Source: Xanthomonas bonasiae (GTDB lineage: Bacteria > Pseudomonadota > Gammaproteobacteria > Xanthomonadales > Xanthomonadaceae). From it: a stretch of 64,000 nucleotides of DNA. This document shows positions 49,855-59,252 of the stretch, in pieces. Position 1 is the first letter of the stretch. Each line of letters starts with the position of its first letter. Location: positions 59,871 through 123,870 of the forward strand of contig NZ_JAFIWB010000012.1 in NCBI RefSeq assembly GCF_017163705.1, read 5' to 3'. The notes beneath the pieces were generated by a model, which had not been told where the DNA came from, searched no databases, and saw only the letters and a list, made by a program, of their open reading frames with translations. The translations under genes and the position numbers were made by a program.

Positions 49855-51042
49855 TCAGGCTTTCAGTTCGATGGTCAGGGCAGCTGCCGCATCGCGGGCG
49901 GTCTGGCGCGCTTCGTCGATGCTGGCGCCGCGCGCCAGGGTCACGCCGACGCGGCGGTGGCCGTGCACGCTGGGCTTGCCGAACAGGCGCAGCGCGGTGT
50001 CCGGAGCCTGCAGCGCGGCGGCGACGTTGCCGAACAGCGGCACGCCTTCGCCGTGCGCCAGCAGCGCGCACGAGGCCGACGGCCCGCTCTGGCGGATGAC
50101 CGGGATCGGCAGGCCCAGGATCGCGCGCGCATGCAGCGCGAACTCGCTCAGTTCCTGCGAGACCAGGGTGACCAGGCCGGTGTCGTGCGGCCGCGGCGAC
50201 ACTTCGCTGAACCAGACCGCGTCGCCCTTGACGAACAGTTCCACGCCGAACAGGCCCCAGCCGCCGAGGTCGTCGGTGACCGCGCGCGCGATCTCCTGCG
50301 CCCGCTGCAGCGCCAGCGCCGACATCGGCTGCGGCTGCCAGCTCTCGCGGTAGTCGCCGTCCTTCTGCCAGTGCCCGATCGGATCGCAGAACGACGTGCC
50401 GGCGGCATGGCGCACGGTCAGCAGGGTGATCTCGTAGTCGAAATCGATGAAGCCTTCGACGATGCAGCGGCCGGCGCCGGCGCGGCCGCCGGTCTGCGCG
50501 TATTCCCAGGCGGCATCGATCTCGGCTTCGCTGCGCAGCGTGCTCTGGCCCTTGCCCGAGGACGACATCACCGGCTTGACCACGCACGGCAGGCCGACCG
50601 CGGCGATCGCCGCGCGGTACTCCTCCGGCGTATCGACGAAGCGGTACGGCGAGGTCGGCAGGCCCAGCGTCTCGGCGGCCAGGCGGCGGATGCCCTCGCG
50701 GTCCATGGTCAGCCGCGCCGCGCGCGCGGTCGGGATCACCCGCTGGCCATGCTCGCGTTCCAGCGCCACCAGCGTCTCGGTGTGGATCGCCTCGATCTCC
50801 GGCACGATCAGGTGCGGCTGCTCGCGCGCGATCAGCTCGCGCAGCGCCATCGCATCGAGCATGTCCAGCACGTGCGAACGGTGCGCCACCTGCATCGCCG
50901 GCGCATCGGCATAGCGATCGGCGGCGATCACTTCCACGCCGAAGCGCTGCAGCTCGATCGCCACTTCCTTGCCCAGTTCGCCCGAGCCCAGCAGCAGCAC
51001 GCGGGTGGCGGAAGCGGACAGCGGGGTTCCCAGGGTGGTCAT
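49855..51042 (-). CDS. purT: Formate-dependent phosphoribosylglycinamide formyltransferase 2 (PurT)
   Basis: 395 residues, ATP-grasp enzyme that makes formyl-GAR from GAR, formate and ATP in purine synthesis. [18 protein letters not shown] (N-terminal), [15 protein letters not shown] (ATP-grasp P-loop-like), and [14 protein letters not shown] are PurT signatures. ATG 51042 starts [19 protein letters not shown], normal length. Divergent from the SPFH gene at 51179; a perfect dyad at 51133-51151 lies in the shared promoter region. Confidence 0.96.
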   Translation of the reverse strand: MTTLGTPLSASATRVLLLGSGELGKEVAIELQRFGVEVIAADRYADAPAMQVAHRSHVLDMLDAMALRELIAREQPHLIVPEIEAIHTETLVALEREHGQRVIPTARAARLTMDREGIRRLAAETLGLPTSPYRFVDTPEEYRAAIAAVGLPCVVKPVMSSSGKGQSTLRSEAEIDAAWEYAQTGGRAGAGRCIVEGFIDFDYEITLLTVRHAAGTSFCDPIGHWQKDGDYRESWQPQPMSALALQRAQEIARAVTDDLGGWGLFGVELFVKGDAVWFSEVSPRPHDTGLVTLVSQELSEFALHARAILGLPIPVIRQSGPSASCALLAHGEGVPLFGNVAAALQAPDTALRLFGKPSVHGHRRVGVTLARGASIDEARQTARDAAAALTIELKA

Positions 51043-51132
51043 GGCGGCGGTGCCTGCGCGAAAGAGGGGCGCCATTCTAACGGCCCGTGCCGTTTCCCTG
51101 TCGCAGACGTCCGCAAACGCCCCCTTGCAATC

Positions 51133-51151
51133 AGATATCAAAGTGATATCT
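51133..51151. promoter_or_regulatory. Perfect 8-bp dyad in purT/SPFH divergent promoter
   Basis: AGATATCA (51133-51140) AAG TGATATCT (51144-51151), a perfect inverted repeat. On the plus strand it lies between TTGCAA (51125-51130) and TATCTT (51147-51152), 16 bp apart, so a protein bound here would block RNA polymerase. Likely operator of the SPFH-Arc-DUF4177 set, perhaps bound by the Arc-like protein encoded at 52125. Confidence 0.6.
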
Positions 51152-51178
51152 TTCCGCCACACACCTGGGAAGACCGCC

Positions 51179-52063
51179 ATGAAAGAACGCACGCTTCGCT
51201 CGCTGCCCGGCATTCCGCTTCTGCTCGGCGTCCTGGCGCTGTCCGCGCTGGCGCTGTGGCTGTTCGTGATGGGCGTCATCAAGGATCCGGTGAGCGGCGG
51301 GCCGAGCTCGCTGCCGCTGGTGCTGCTGTCGCTGCTGCTCGGCGCGGCCGCCCTGTTCAGCCTGTGCGGCCTGTACACGGTGCAGCCGAACCAGGCCGCG
51401 GTGCTGAGCCTGTTCGGCAAGTACGTGGGCACGGTCAAGGACAACGGCCTGCGCTGGAACAACCCCTTCTATTCGAAGAAGAAGGTCAGCCAGCGCGTGC
51501 GCAACTTCGAGAGCGGCCGGCTCAAGGTCAACGAACTGGACGGCAGCCCGATCGAGATCGCCGCGGTGATCGTGTGGCAGGTGATCGATGCGTCCGAGGC
51601 CGTGTACAACGTCGACGACTACGAGAGCTTCGTGCATATCCAGTCCGAATCGGCGCTGCGCGCGATGGCCACCAGCTATCCCTACGACCAGCACGAGGAC
51701 GGCCAGATCTCGCTGCGCAGCCACCCCGCCGAGATCAGCGAGCAGCTCAAGCGCCATCTCGACGAGCGCCTCACCCAGGCCGGCGTGGACGTGATCGAGG
51801 CGCGCATCAGCCACCTCGCCTATGCGCCGGAAATCGCCCAGGCGATGCTGCAGCGGCAGCAGGCCAACGCGGTGATCGCCGCACGCACGCGCATCGTCGC
51901 CGGTGCCGTGGGCATGGTCGAAATGGCGCTGGCCGAACTGGAGAAGAACGGCACCGTGCAGCTGGACGAGGAGCGCAAGGCGCACATGGTCAGCAACCTG
52001 CTGACCGTGCTGTGCTCGGACCGCGGCGCGCAACCGATCGTCAACGCCGGCTCGCTGTACTGA
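51179..52063 (+). CDS. SPFH/Band-7 (prohibitin-domain) membrane protein
   Basis: 294 residues. Two N-terminal membrane helices (about 15-37 and 46-64), then the SPFH domain: [52 protein letters not shown], and a helical tail [26 protein letters not shown]. SPFH proteins form membrane scaffolds and often regulate proteases or stress responses. Followed by a small Arc-like gene and DUF4177, a repeated set in related genomes. ATG 51179; dyad upstream. Confidence 0.88.
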   Translation: MKERTLRSLPGIPLLLGVLALSALALWLFVMGVIKDPVSGGPSSLPLVLLSLLLGAAALFSLCGLYTVQPNQAAVLSLFGKYVGTVKDNGLRWNNPFYSKKKVSQRVRNFESGRLKVNELDGSPIEIAAVIVWQVIDASEAVYNVDDYESFVHIQSESALRAMATSYPYDQHEDGQISLRSHPAEISEQLKRHLDERLTQAGVDVIEARISHLAYAPEIAQAMLQRQQANAVIAARTRIVAGAVGMVEMALAELEKNGTVQLDEERKAHMVSNLLTVLCSDRGAQPIVNAGSLY

Positions 52064-52124
52064 TGCGCGAGTCCTGCCACCTCCGTGCGGCAGCGGCCGC
52101 ACGGATGCAAACGAGCCGTCCCGC

Positions 52125-52304
52125 ATGAGCGAGAAGAAGGCCTATCCGCTGCGCATCAACGCCGACGTGCTGGCGGCGGTGCAGCGCTGGGCCGACGACG
52201 AGCTGCGCAGCCTCAACGCGCAGATCGAATACGTGTTGCGCGACGCGCTGCGCAAGGCCGGCCGGCTGCCCAAGCCCGGCGAGGACCAGGAACCCAAGCC
52301 ATGA
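52125..52304 (+). CDS. Arc-family ribbon-helix-helix protein
   Basis: 59 residues, smaller than most gene callers report. [19 protein letters not shown] is an RHH beta-strand and helix start, then [20 protein letters not shown]. Similar to Arc/MetJ-like DNA-binding dimers. Its stop overlaps the next ATG (ATGA), and a candidate operator lies 1 kb upstream, so it may autoregulate the SPFH gene. Confidence 0.8.
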   Translation: MSEKKAYPLRINADVLAAVQRWADDELRSLNAQIEYVLRDALRKAGRLPKPGEDQEPKP

Positions 52305-52486
52305 CCACGCGCTGGACTTACCTCACTGTCGAAGTGAATCTCAAGCCCACCTTTCTCGGCAAAGTGGACGCCGAACCGATCCAGGCCGAGCTGAACAAGC
52401 AAGGCGCCCTGGGCTGGGAACTGGTCAACGTGATCAGCTCGCCGCGGCTGTGGCCGGTGCTGCTGGTGTTCAAGAAGGCGAGCTGA
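52301..52486 (+). CDS. DUF4177-like small protein
   Basis: 61 residues, no signal or membrane segment. [27 protein letters not shown] and LVFKKAS match the DUF4177 pattern (LNxxGxxGWELV). Function unknown. Coupled to the Arc-like gene by ATGA. Confidence 0.75.
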   Translation: MTTRWTYLTVEVNLKPTFLGKVDAEPIQAELNKQGALGWELVNVISSPRLWPVLLVFKKAS

Positions 52487-52487
52487 C

Positions 52488-53789
52488 ATGCGCCCACGCC
52501 GCCACCTCGGTCCCATGCTGGCATCACTGCTGTGCCCGGCCGCCGCACTGGCGGCTTCGCCCCAGCAGACGGCGAACACGCTGCTGGACCGCCTGCAGGC
52601 CGGCGACATCGCCGCGGCCGAACGCGACTTCACGCCCGCGATGGCGCAAGCGGTGCCGGCCGAGAAACTGGCCGAGGCCTGGCACATGGTGTCTGCACAG
52701 ATGGGCGCGTTGCAGCAGCGCGGCACGGCCAGCGAACGCCAGCAGCAAGGGCTCAGCCTGATCGAGCGACGCCTGCAATTCGAACGCGGCGCGATGCTCT
52801 TGCATGTCTCGGTGAACGCCGAAGGCAAGATCGCCGGCCTGCTGCTGACCCCGGCCGCGCCACCCGCTCCACCGCCGCCCGCTGCCGATGCCGGCTTCGC
52901 CGAACAGGCGTTCGCGGTCGGTCCGCTGCCCGGCACCCTGGCCTTGCCGGCCGGCAAGGGACCGTTCCCGGCTGTGGTGCTGGTGCAGGGCTCCGGCCCG
53001 CTCGACCGCGACGAGACCATCGGCCCGAACCGGCCGTTCCTCGATGTCGCGCGTGGCCTGGCCGCACAAGGCATCGCGGTGCTGCGCTACGACAAGCGCA
53101 CCTTCGCCATGCCGGAAAGCTTCGCCGGGCGCATGCAGGACGGCTTCACCATGGACGACGAAACCACCGACGATGCCGTCGCCGCAGTCGCGGCGCTGGC
53201 GCGCACGCCCGGCATCGACCCCAAGCGCATCTTCGTGATGGGCCACAGCCAGGGCGGCATGCTCGCCGCGCGCATCGCGCGCATGTCCGGCAAGACCGTC
53301 GGCATCGTCCTGTGGGCGGCACCGGCGCGCTCGCTGCTGGACCTGCTGCTCGACCAGAACCGCTATCTGCTCGGCCTGCAAGGCACGCCGTCCGCCGAGG
53401 GCAAGGCACGCGTAGCCGAGATCGAGCGGCGCGTGGCCAAGGTCCGCGGCGACGGTGCGGTGGCGCGGACCGATTCGCCGCAGGACTTGCCGGCCGCGTA
53501 CTGGCGCGCGTTCGACAAGGTGGATCCGGTGGCCGACGTCCTCGCCTTGCGCCAGCCGGTGCTGTGGCTGCAGGGCGAGCGCGATTTCCAGGTCACCGCG
53601 CCGGACTGGCAGCGCTGGCAGCAGGCGCTGGGCGACGATCCGCGCGCGACCCTGCACCGCTACGCGCAGCTCAACCACCTCGGCATCGCCGGCAGCGGCG
53701 CCCCGAACCCCGCCGAGTACGCGCAGCCCGGGCATGTCGACGCGCAGCTGATCGCCGATACCGCGCAATGGATCCGCGCACAACCGTGA
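52488..53789 (+). CDS. Exported alpha/beta hydrolase with DUF3887-like N-terminus
   Basis: 433 residues. Signal peptide ending ALAAS (about 23). An N-terminal DUF3887-like region (NTLLDRLQAGDIAAAERDF) is followed by an alpha/beta hydrolase with nucleophile GHSQGG, HG-type oxyanion GSGPLDRD, late acid GERDFQV and His in YAQLNHLGI. Probably a periplasmic esterase or peptidase-like enzyme. It starts 1 bp after the DUF4177 stop, hence cotranscribed. Confidence 0.83.
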   Translation: MRPRRHLGPMLASLLCPAAALAASPQQTANTLLDRLQAGDIAAAERDFTPAMAQAVPAEKLAEAWHMVSAQMGALQQRGTASERQQQGLSLIERRLQFERGAMLLHVSVNAEGKIAGLLLTPAAPPAPPPPAADAGFAEQAFAVGPLPGTLALPAGKGPFPAVVLVQGSGPLDRDETIGPNRPFLDVARGLAAQGIAVLRYDKRTFAMPESFAGRMQDGFTMDDETTDDAVAAVAALARTPGIDPKRIFVMGHSQGGMLAARIARMSGKTVGIVLWAAPARSLLDLLLDQNRYLLGLQGTPSAEGKARVAEIERRVAKVRGDGAVARTDSPQDLPAAYWRAFDKVDPVADVLALRQPVLWLQGERDFQVTAPDWQRWQQALGDDPRATLHRYAQLNHLGIAGSGAPNPAEYAQPGHVDAQLIADTAQWIRAQP

Positions 53790-53794
53790 CCGCC

Positions 53795-54352
53795 ATGCAC
53801 AGCCATTCCCCAGCCGCACCGACCTCCCGCGACTACCGCGTCGCCACGCCCGGGCGCCTGCCGCTGCTGGGCCTGTGGCTGCCGCTGCTGCTCGCCGCCG
53901 GGCTGGTCGCCGCCGTGGGCCTGTCCAGTCCGGAGCGCGGCCACCGCCTGCACTGGACTACCCTGGCGCTGCTGCCAGCCACCGGCACGGTGCTGAGCCT
54001 GTTCTACCTGCGCCGCGGCATCCGCCTGCAGGAACGGACGCTGCTGGTCCGCTCCAGCCTATTCGCCGCGCGCACCGACATCGCCCAGATCGACCTGGCG
54101 CAGGCACGCGTGGTGGACCTGGCCGAGCACGGCGAATTCGCGCCGACCCGCAAGACCATCGCCTACGCGTTGCCCGGCTTCAAATCCGGCTATTTCCGCA
54201 TGCGCAACGGCCAGCGCGCGTTCTGCCTGGTCACCGATGCCAGCCGCGTGCTGGCGCTGCCGTTGCGCGACGGCCGCTGGCTGCTGCTGAGCCCCGAACA
54301 GCCGCGGCAGTTGCTGCAGGACCTGCAACGGCTGGCCGCGCACCGCGCTTAG
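53795..54352 (+). CDS. Membrane protein with bacterial PH-like domain
   Basis: 185 residues. Two predicted membrane helices at about 25-48 and 56-76 (LGLWLPLLLAAGLVAAVG; LALLPATGTVLSLFYL), then a soluble domain with TLLVRSSLFAARTDIAQIDLAQARVVDL, resembling bacterial PH-like domains. Function unknown. It starts 5 bp after the alpha/beta hydrolase stop. Confidence 0.6.
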   Translation: MHSHSPAAPTSRDYRVATPGRLPLLGLWLPLLLAAGLVAAVGLSSPERGHRLHWTTLALLPATGTVLSLFYLRRGIRLQERTLLVRSSLFAARTDIAQIDLAQARVVDLAEHGEFAPTRKTIAYALPGFKSGYFRMRNGQRAFCLVTDASRVLALPLRDGRWLLLSPEQPRQLLQDLQRLAAHRA

Positions 54353-54367
54353 CCCTACCCTGTGCGG

Positions 54368-55174
54368 ATGCGCCCCGCTCCCGCCCTGCTGCTCAATACC
54401 GAATGCATCGAACTGCTGCCGGCCAGGTTGCTGCGCGCGCGCAGCAATGTCGATGCGCGCCTGCTCGCGCAGGCGACCTGGCTGTTGCGGCGCAAGTGCG
54501 ACGGCCGCTACCTGGCGGCCGCCTCCGCGCACGGCCTGCATGCGCTGCTGCCGCGGCTGATGCACGAACCCGGCATCGATGCGGCGCTGGATCGCCTCGA
54601 CGCCCTGCCCCTGCGCCGGCAACCCGACGACGCCGGACCGCTGCCGCTGAGCGCCTTGCACGAACGCCTGGCCGGCCTCGGCCTGGACGCCGAGGACTAC
54701 GCGCGCAGCACCGGCCTGCCGCTGCACGCCGAACCCGCCACCCTGCATGCCGCGGGCCGCGACCGCTACCGGCGCCCGCTGTGGCTGAGCGCCGGCGCCG
54801 CGCGCGCCTGGCAGGCGCTGCGGCGCGCCGCCGCCCGCGACGGCGTGGTGCTGGAGGCGATCTCCGGCTACCGCAGCCACGCCTACCAACTGGGCATCTT
54901 CGCGCGCAAGTTCGCGCGCGGTCAGAGCCTGCAGCAGATCCTGCAGGTCAATGCCGCGCCCGGCTACAGCGAGCACCACAGCGGCGACGCGCTGGACATC
55001 GGCACGCCCGGCGAGCCGCCAGCCGAGGAGAGCTTCGAGCGCACCGCGGCCTTCGCCTGGCTGCGCGCGCATGCCGCCGACTTCGGCTACCGGATGAGCT
55101 ATCCGCGCGACAATCCGCACGGCATCGTCTACGAACCCTGGCATTGGCGCTGGCACGCGGGAGCGCCGGCATGA
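54368..55174 (+). CDS. D-alanyl-D-alanine carboxypeptidase, VanY family
   Basis: 268 residues. Zinc site: SGYRSHAYQLG, SEHHSGDALDIG (His and Asp ligands) and EPWHWRW (Glu and His), all VanY/LAS hallmarks. The N-terminal 100 residues are not part of the family core, and no signal peptide is evident, which is unusual for a peptidoglycan enzyme. ATG 54368 (third codon of MRMRP) or GTG 54362. Coupled to the next gene. Confidence 0.85.
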   Translation: MRPAPALLLNTECIELLPARLLRARSNVDARLLAQATWLLRRKCDGRYLAAASAHGLHALLPRLMHEPGIDAALDRLDALPLRRQPDDAGPLPLSALHERLAGLGLDAEDYARSTGLPLHAEPATLHAAGRDRYRRPLWLSAGAARAWQALRRAAARDGVVLEAISGYRSHAYQLGIFARKFARGQSLQQILQVNAAPGYSEHHSGDALDIGTPGEPPAEESFERTAAFAWLRAHAADFGYRMSYPRDNPHGIVYEPWHWRWHAGAPA

Positions 55175-55767
55175 AGGTCGGCATGGAGCAGCGCGCAGAG
55201 CGCCTGTCGCGCGGCGGCCTGGCGTATTGCGCGCTGGCATTGCTGGCGCTGCCGTTCGGCGCCTCCGCGCAGTGGCACGATCGCCAGGGCAAGCCGGTCG
55301 CCGACAGCGCCGAGCGCGCGCACGACAAGAACTTCGCGGCGACGGTCCACGTCGCCGATGAAGCCGAGTTCGCGCGTTTCGGGAAAGAGTGGACCGAGAC
55401 CGACAGCAACCACGGCCCCCAACTGCGCACGACCGCCCGCGTGCGCCGCGGCGAACCGCTGCGCGTGGTCGTGCTGTATTCGGGCTGCGCGCCCAGCCCC
55501 AACAACGACGGCGCCTGCGACGCGCGCCTGAGCCTGCGCATGCTCGGGCCGGACGGCCAGGTCGCGCTGCAGGAACCGCCGCGACCGCTAACCACCGGCG
55601 GCAAACCGGCCGCGCCGGGCATGCTGGAACTGGCGCCGCTGTCGCTGCAGCTGCGCTTCGAACCGGAGGATCCGCTCGGCACCTATACGCTGCACGCCAC
55701 GCTCAACGATCCCAGCCAGGATGCCTGGGTGCGCGTGCAGACACAGGTGGAACTGGTCGCCGATTGA
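55171..55767 (+). CDS. Exported hypothetical protein
   Basis: 198 residues with signal peptide (about 1-33, ending GASAQ). Mature part: HDKNFAATVHVADEAEFARFGKEW and LRVVVLYSGCAPSPNNDGACD with two Cys 10 apart, probably disulfide-bonded, then a beta-rich half ending VRVQTQVELVAD. No family recognised. ATGA overlap with the VanY-type gene. Confidence 0.7.
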   Translation: MKVGMEQRAERLSRGGLAYCALALLALPFGASAQWHDRQGKPVADSAERAHDKNFAATVHVADEAEFARFGKEWTETDSNHGPQLRTTARVRRGEPLRVVVLYSGCAPSPNNDGACDARLSLRMLGPDGQVALQEPPRPLTTGGKPAAPGMLELAPLSLQLRFEPEDPLGTYTLHATLNDPSQDAWVRVQTQVELVAD

Positions 55768-55808
55768 CTGCCGTACACCCTGCCAATCCCACTGAGAACA
55801 CCTTGCTT

Positions 55809-57242
55809 ATGGACGAGCACATCGACAAACAGCGCCGTGCGGTCACCGCCGCCCTGCTCGGTGCCGGCGCCGCTCTGGCCTTGCCCGGATGCGCGCGCGA
55901 AACATCCGCCGCGGCGCAGGTCACCGACATCGCCGGCATCGACCGCACCGCGGTCGCGCGCATCGCCACGCCGCGCAGCGTGGCCGAAGTCGCCGCGCTA
56001 TTGCGCGGCAGCCGCGGCGCGGTCTCGATCGGCGGCGCGCGCTACAGCATGGGCGGGCAGATCGGCGCCGCCGGCTCGCTGCACCTGGATCTGCGCGACC
56101 TGGTCGGGCTGGTGCGGCTGGATCCAGCCGCGCAGCGCATCCGCGTGCGCAGCGGCATGCGCTGGCGCGACGTGCAGGACCTGATCGACCCGCACGATCT
56201 GGCGGTCGCGGTGATGCAGAGCTACAGCAATTTCAGCGTCGGCGGCTCGGTCGCGGTCAACTGCCATGGCCGCTACCTGCATGCCGGGCCGATCGCGCAT
56301 ACGGTGCAGGCGCTGCAACTGGTGGATGCGCAGGGCGAAGTGCACGAGCTCGACCGCGAGCACGATGCCGAATTGTTCTCCGCGGCGATCGGCGGCTACG
56401 GCGGACTCGGCGTGGTCACCGAAGTGGAAGTGTCGCTGGCCCGCAACGACATGCTGGAGCGGCATGCGCAGCGCGTCGCGCTGGCGGACTATCCGGCATT
56501 CTTCGCCGAACGCATCGCCGCCGACCCGCGCGCGGTGATGCACAACGCCGACCTGATGCCGCCGCACTTCGATCGCCCGCTGGCGGTGACCTGGCTGCGC
56601 AGCGACGCCGCGCCCACCGACACGCGCCGGCTGGTGCCGCGCGGGCAGGACTACGCACGCGAACAGAATCTGATCTGGGCGGCCTCCGAACTGCCGCTGG
56701 GCGAGTCCTTGCGCGAGCGCTACCAGACCGAACCGCTGCTGCACACGCCGGCGGTGATGCGCCGCAACTGCCAGGCCAGCCTGGACGCGCGCTCGCTGGA
56801 ACCGCGCACGCGGCGCATGTCCACCTACCTGCTGCAGGAATACTTCCTGCCGCTGCCGGCGTTCGCCGCATTCGCGCGCGCGATGGGCGCGATCCTGCGC
56901 CGCCACGAGGTCAACGCGCTCAATGTCTCGATCCGCCACTCGCCGGCCGATACGGTGTCGTTGCTGCGCTGGGCGCCGCAGCCGGTGTTCTCCTTCGTGC
57001 TGTACTACAAGCAGCGCAGCGGCGCCGCTCCGGACCGGGCGGCGGCGGTGTGGACCCGGCAGTTGATCGACGCGGCGCTGGCGCACGGCGGGCGCTACTA
57101 CCTGCCGTACCGGCTGCATGCCACGCCGCACCAGTTCGCCGCGGCCTATCCCGAAGCCGAGGCGTTCGCGCGCATCAAGCGCCGCATCGATCCGCAGCAG
57201 CGCTTCCGCAATCGGCTGTGGGACAAGTATTTGCCGGCATGA
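55809..57242 (+). CDS. Exported FAD-binding oxidoreductase
   Basis: 477 residues. Lipoprotein-like or Tat-like N-terminus (KQRRAVTAALLGAGAALALPGC, with Cys about 28). FAD-binding type-4 domain: GAVSIGGARYSMGGQ (PP-loop region), RSGMRWRDVQDLI, GGSVAVNCHGRYL; the C-terminal cap contains YYKQRSG and ends RIKRRIDPQQRFRNRLWDKY, like D-arabinono-1,4-lactone oxidase and related alditol oxidases. Likely oxidises a sugar-type or lactone substrate in the periplasm. Start ATG 55809. Confidence 0.85.
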   Translation: MDEHIDKQRRAVTAALLGAGAALALPGCARETSAAAQVTDIAGIDRTAVARIATPRSVAEVAALLRGSRGAVSIGGARYSMGGQIGAAGSLHLDLRDLVGLVRLDPAAQRIRVRSGMRWRDVQDLIDPHDLAVAVMQSYSNFSVGGSVAVNCHGRYLHAGPIAHTVQALQLVDAQGEVHELDREHDAELFSAAIGGYGGLGVVTEVEVSLARNDMLERHAQRVALADYPAFFAERIAADPRAVMHNADLMPPHFDRPLAVTWLRSDAAPTDTRRLVPRGQDYAREQNLIWAASELPLGESLRERYQTEPLLHTPAVMRRNCQASLDARSLEPRTRRMSTYLLQEYFLPLPAFAAFARAMGAILRRHEVNALNVSIRHSPADTVSLLRWAPQPVFSFVLYYKQRSGAAPDRAAAVWTRQLIDAALAHGGRYYLPYRLHATPHQFAAAYPEAEAFARIKRRIDPQQRFRNRLWDKYLPA

Positions 57243-57347
57243 AGCCGGAGGCGATGGCGCGCGCGGCGAGCGTCTGCAGCGGCCAGGCGCTCAAGTTGCC
57301 GCGCACGCGACCGATATCGCAGCGACATGTCCAGGAGATCCACGCTG

Positions 57348-57885
57348 ATGGAACAGAACCCGTACTCGGCGCCGGCAGCCGACTTGCAGGCAAGCCCCGC
57401 CGCGCCGCCGGGAAAGGCACCGGACGACGTGCTGCGCAGGATCAAGGTCGGCTGGATCGTCGCAGCGCTGCAAGCGGGGGATCACGCTACTCAGCGGACT
57501 GCTCGCGCTCAAGAACGGCAACACCGTTATCGGCGCGACCAGCGAGATCGAAGCCATCTTCATCGCGACACTGGCCTACGGCGTCCGGCGCAAGCATCGG
57601 GTGGCGGCGAGCGTGCTGCTGGCCTACTACGTCCTCGTCCGGATCGCCTTCCTGCTCGCCGGAAGTCTCAATGGTGCGGCCCTCGGGGTGATCGTGATCC
57701 TGGTCTACCTGAGCGCGGCGCGCGGCACCTTCCAGTACCACCGCTGGCTGCAGCAGGAACGGCGTTTCCCGTCCTCGCAACGCCCACGGTTGAGCGACGA
57801 TCCGTTGTGGCGGACGCCGCCGCGGCCGATTGCGGCGACGCCGGGTCAGGCCAGCCAGGATGCCCCCATTCCGCCGACCGCCTGA
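57348..57885 (+). pseudogene. Frameshifted small membrane protein
   Basis: ATG 57348 (AGGAG 57333-57337) opens MEQNPYSAPAADLQASP, but the frame changes at the run of five G at 57476-57480. If one G is removed, reading continues into ITLLSGLLALKNGN, VRRKHRVAAS, VLLAYYVLVRIAFLLAGSL and ends PPTA at 57885: about 178 residues with two or three membrane helices. Either a real frameshift or a base-call error in the homopolymer. Confidence 0.65.
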
Positions 57886-58006
57886 CTGCCCACGGCCACC
57901 GGTGGGGGGCGGCAGCGATACCAGGCGTGGACATCGCGCCCCTTCCGACTTCTGCGAACGCGGCGCAGGACGTGCTGCCGAACACCGCCGCAGCCTGCGA
58001 CCAAAC

Positions 58007-58083
58007 CTGTAGGAGCGGCTTCAGCCGCGACCGGGGCCTTCCTCCCCGGTAACGCCCGGTCGCGGCTGAAGCCGCTCCTACAG
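58007..58083. repeat. CTGTAGGAGCGGCTTCAGCCGCGACCGG hairpin pair
   Basis: Direct and inverted copies (58007-58034 and 58056-58083) can form a hairpin of about 27 bp with a short loop. Same family as the element at 40223, between convergent genes. Confidence 0.85.
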
Positions 58084-58108
58084 AGGAGCATCACGATGCC
58101 GCGCGCCC

Positions 58109-58783
58109 CTACTCCTGCGACCGCGGCGTGGGCAGCGTCGCGGCGGCGCTGAAGTCGGCGATCTTCCACAGGTAGAACGCCACGTAGCTGCGATACGGGC
58201 TCCAGCGCTCGCCGCGGGCCAGCAACTCCGTCGGCGTCGGCGGCCGTTCCAGTCGATCCACCCGCTGCGCGCCCTTGCGCACGCCCAGGTCGTCCACCGG
58301 CAGCAGGTCGGGACGGCCCAGGCGGAACAGCAGCATCATCTCCACCGTCCAGCGGCCGATGCCGCGGACCGGCAGCAGTGCCTGCACGATCGCCTCGTCG
58401 TCCAGGAAGGCAAGCCTGCGTAACGAAGGAATCTCGCCGGCCGCCTCGCGCCGCGCCAGATCGCGCAGCGCCAGCGCCTTGTTGCCGGACACGCCGCAGG
58501 CGCGCAGGCCGGGATCGTCGATCCGCGCCAGCGTGTCGGCATGCAGCCGGGTGCTGCCGATGGCCGCTTCGACGCGGCCGACGATGGTCGCCGCGGCCTT
58601 GCCGCTGAGCTGCTGGAACAGGATCGCGCGCGCCAGCGCATCGACCGGATCGAATGGCTTGGCCCAGCCCGGTTGCGGCGCGATCGGGCCGATCCGGCGC
58701 ATCCACGCGCCAAGCTTGCGGTCGCGCCGGCTCAGGTAGTTGAAGGCAGCCTGGGTGTCGAATCCGCGCGCGTAACGGGGCAT
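58109..58783 (-). CDS. DNA-3-methyladenine glycosylase II (AlkA-like)
   Basis: 224 residues. Removes alkylated bases; helix-hairpin-helix GPD-type motif with the catalytic Asp in LLPVRGIGRWTVEMM and LLPVDDLGVRKG. ILFQQLSGKAAATIVGR is typical of the family. Shorter than E. coli AlkA because the N-terminal domain is missing, as in many bacteria. ATG 58783 lies 1 bp from the stop of the DUF423 gene. Confidence 0.9.
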   Translation of the reverse strand: MPRYARGFDTQAAFNYLSRRDRKLGAWMRRIGPIAPQPGWAKPFDPVDALARAILFQQLSGKAAATIVGRVEAAIGSTRLHADTLARIDDPGLRACGVSGNKALALRDLARREAAGEIPSLRRLAFLDDEAIVQALLPVRGIGRWTVEMMLLFRLGRPDLLPVDDLGVRKGAQRVDRLERPPTPTELLARGERWSPYRSYVAFYLWKIADFSAAATLPTPRSQE

Positions 58784-58784
58784 C

Positions 58785-59156
58785 TCAACGCCTCAGCGCA
58801 TCCAGCGCGTACAGCACCCAGCCCAGCATCAGCGTCGTCCCGCCGACCGGGGCCAGCCGGGTCGGCCACTGCTCCAGCGCGTTGCCGGCCAGGCTGCCGG
58901 AAAACAGCAGCGTGCCGAGCAGCAGCAGCGCCAGTGCGACGCGCGCGAGCAGGCGCTCGCTGCTGCGGCCCAGCGCCGCCAGCGCCAGCCCGTGGCCGAA
59001 CGCATACAGCGCGGCGGTCTGCAGATGCGATTGCGCCAGCGGCTCGGCGACGCCGTGCGAGGCATAGGCGGACAGGCCGATCGCGGCGGCCGCCAACAGG
59101 CCGCCGGCACAGGCCAGCCAGGAGCGTTTGCGCGAACGCCGATCGAGATTCAGCAT
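58785..59156 (-). CDS. DUF423 membrane protein
   Basis: 123 residues with four predicted membrane helices (LACAGGLLAAAAIGLSAYASHG, AALYAFGHGLALAALG, and two later). DUF423/YwdK family, function unknown. ATG 59156 is chosen; a longer in-frame start exists at 59210. A terminator at 59196-59226 separates it from the SRPBCC gene. Confidence 0.85.
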   Translation of the reverse strand: MLNLDRRSRKRSWLACAGGLLAAAAIGLSAYASHGVAEPLAQSHLQTAALYAFGHGLALAALGRSSERLLARVALALLLLGTLLFSGSLAGNALEQWPTRLAPVGGTTLMLGWVLYALDALRR

Positions 59157-59195
59157 GACGATGCTCCGTTGCGGCAGGTGTTCCGGCCCCAGAAA

Positions 59196-59226
59196 CGAAA
59201 CGCGCCGCAAGAAGCGGCGCGTTTCG
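59196..59226. terminator. Bidirectional terminator, DUF423/SRPBCC gap
   Basis: CGAAACGCGCCGC (59196-59208) and GCGGCGCGTTTCG (59214-59226), 13-bp perfect stem, 5-nt loop AAGAA. Positioned after the SRPBCC gene stop (59253) on the minus strand. Confidence 0.85.
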
Positions 59227-59252
59227 GGTCACTCATCCATCCAGGCGACGGC

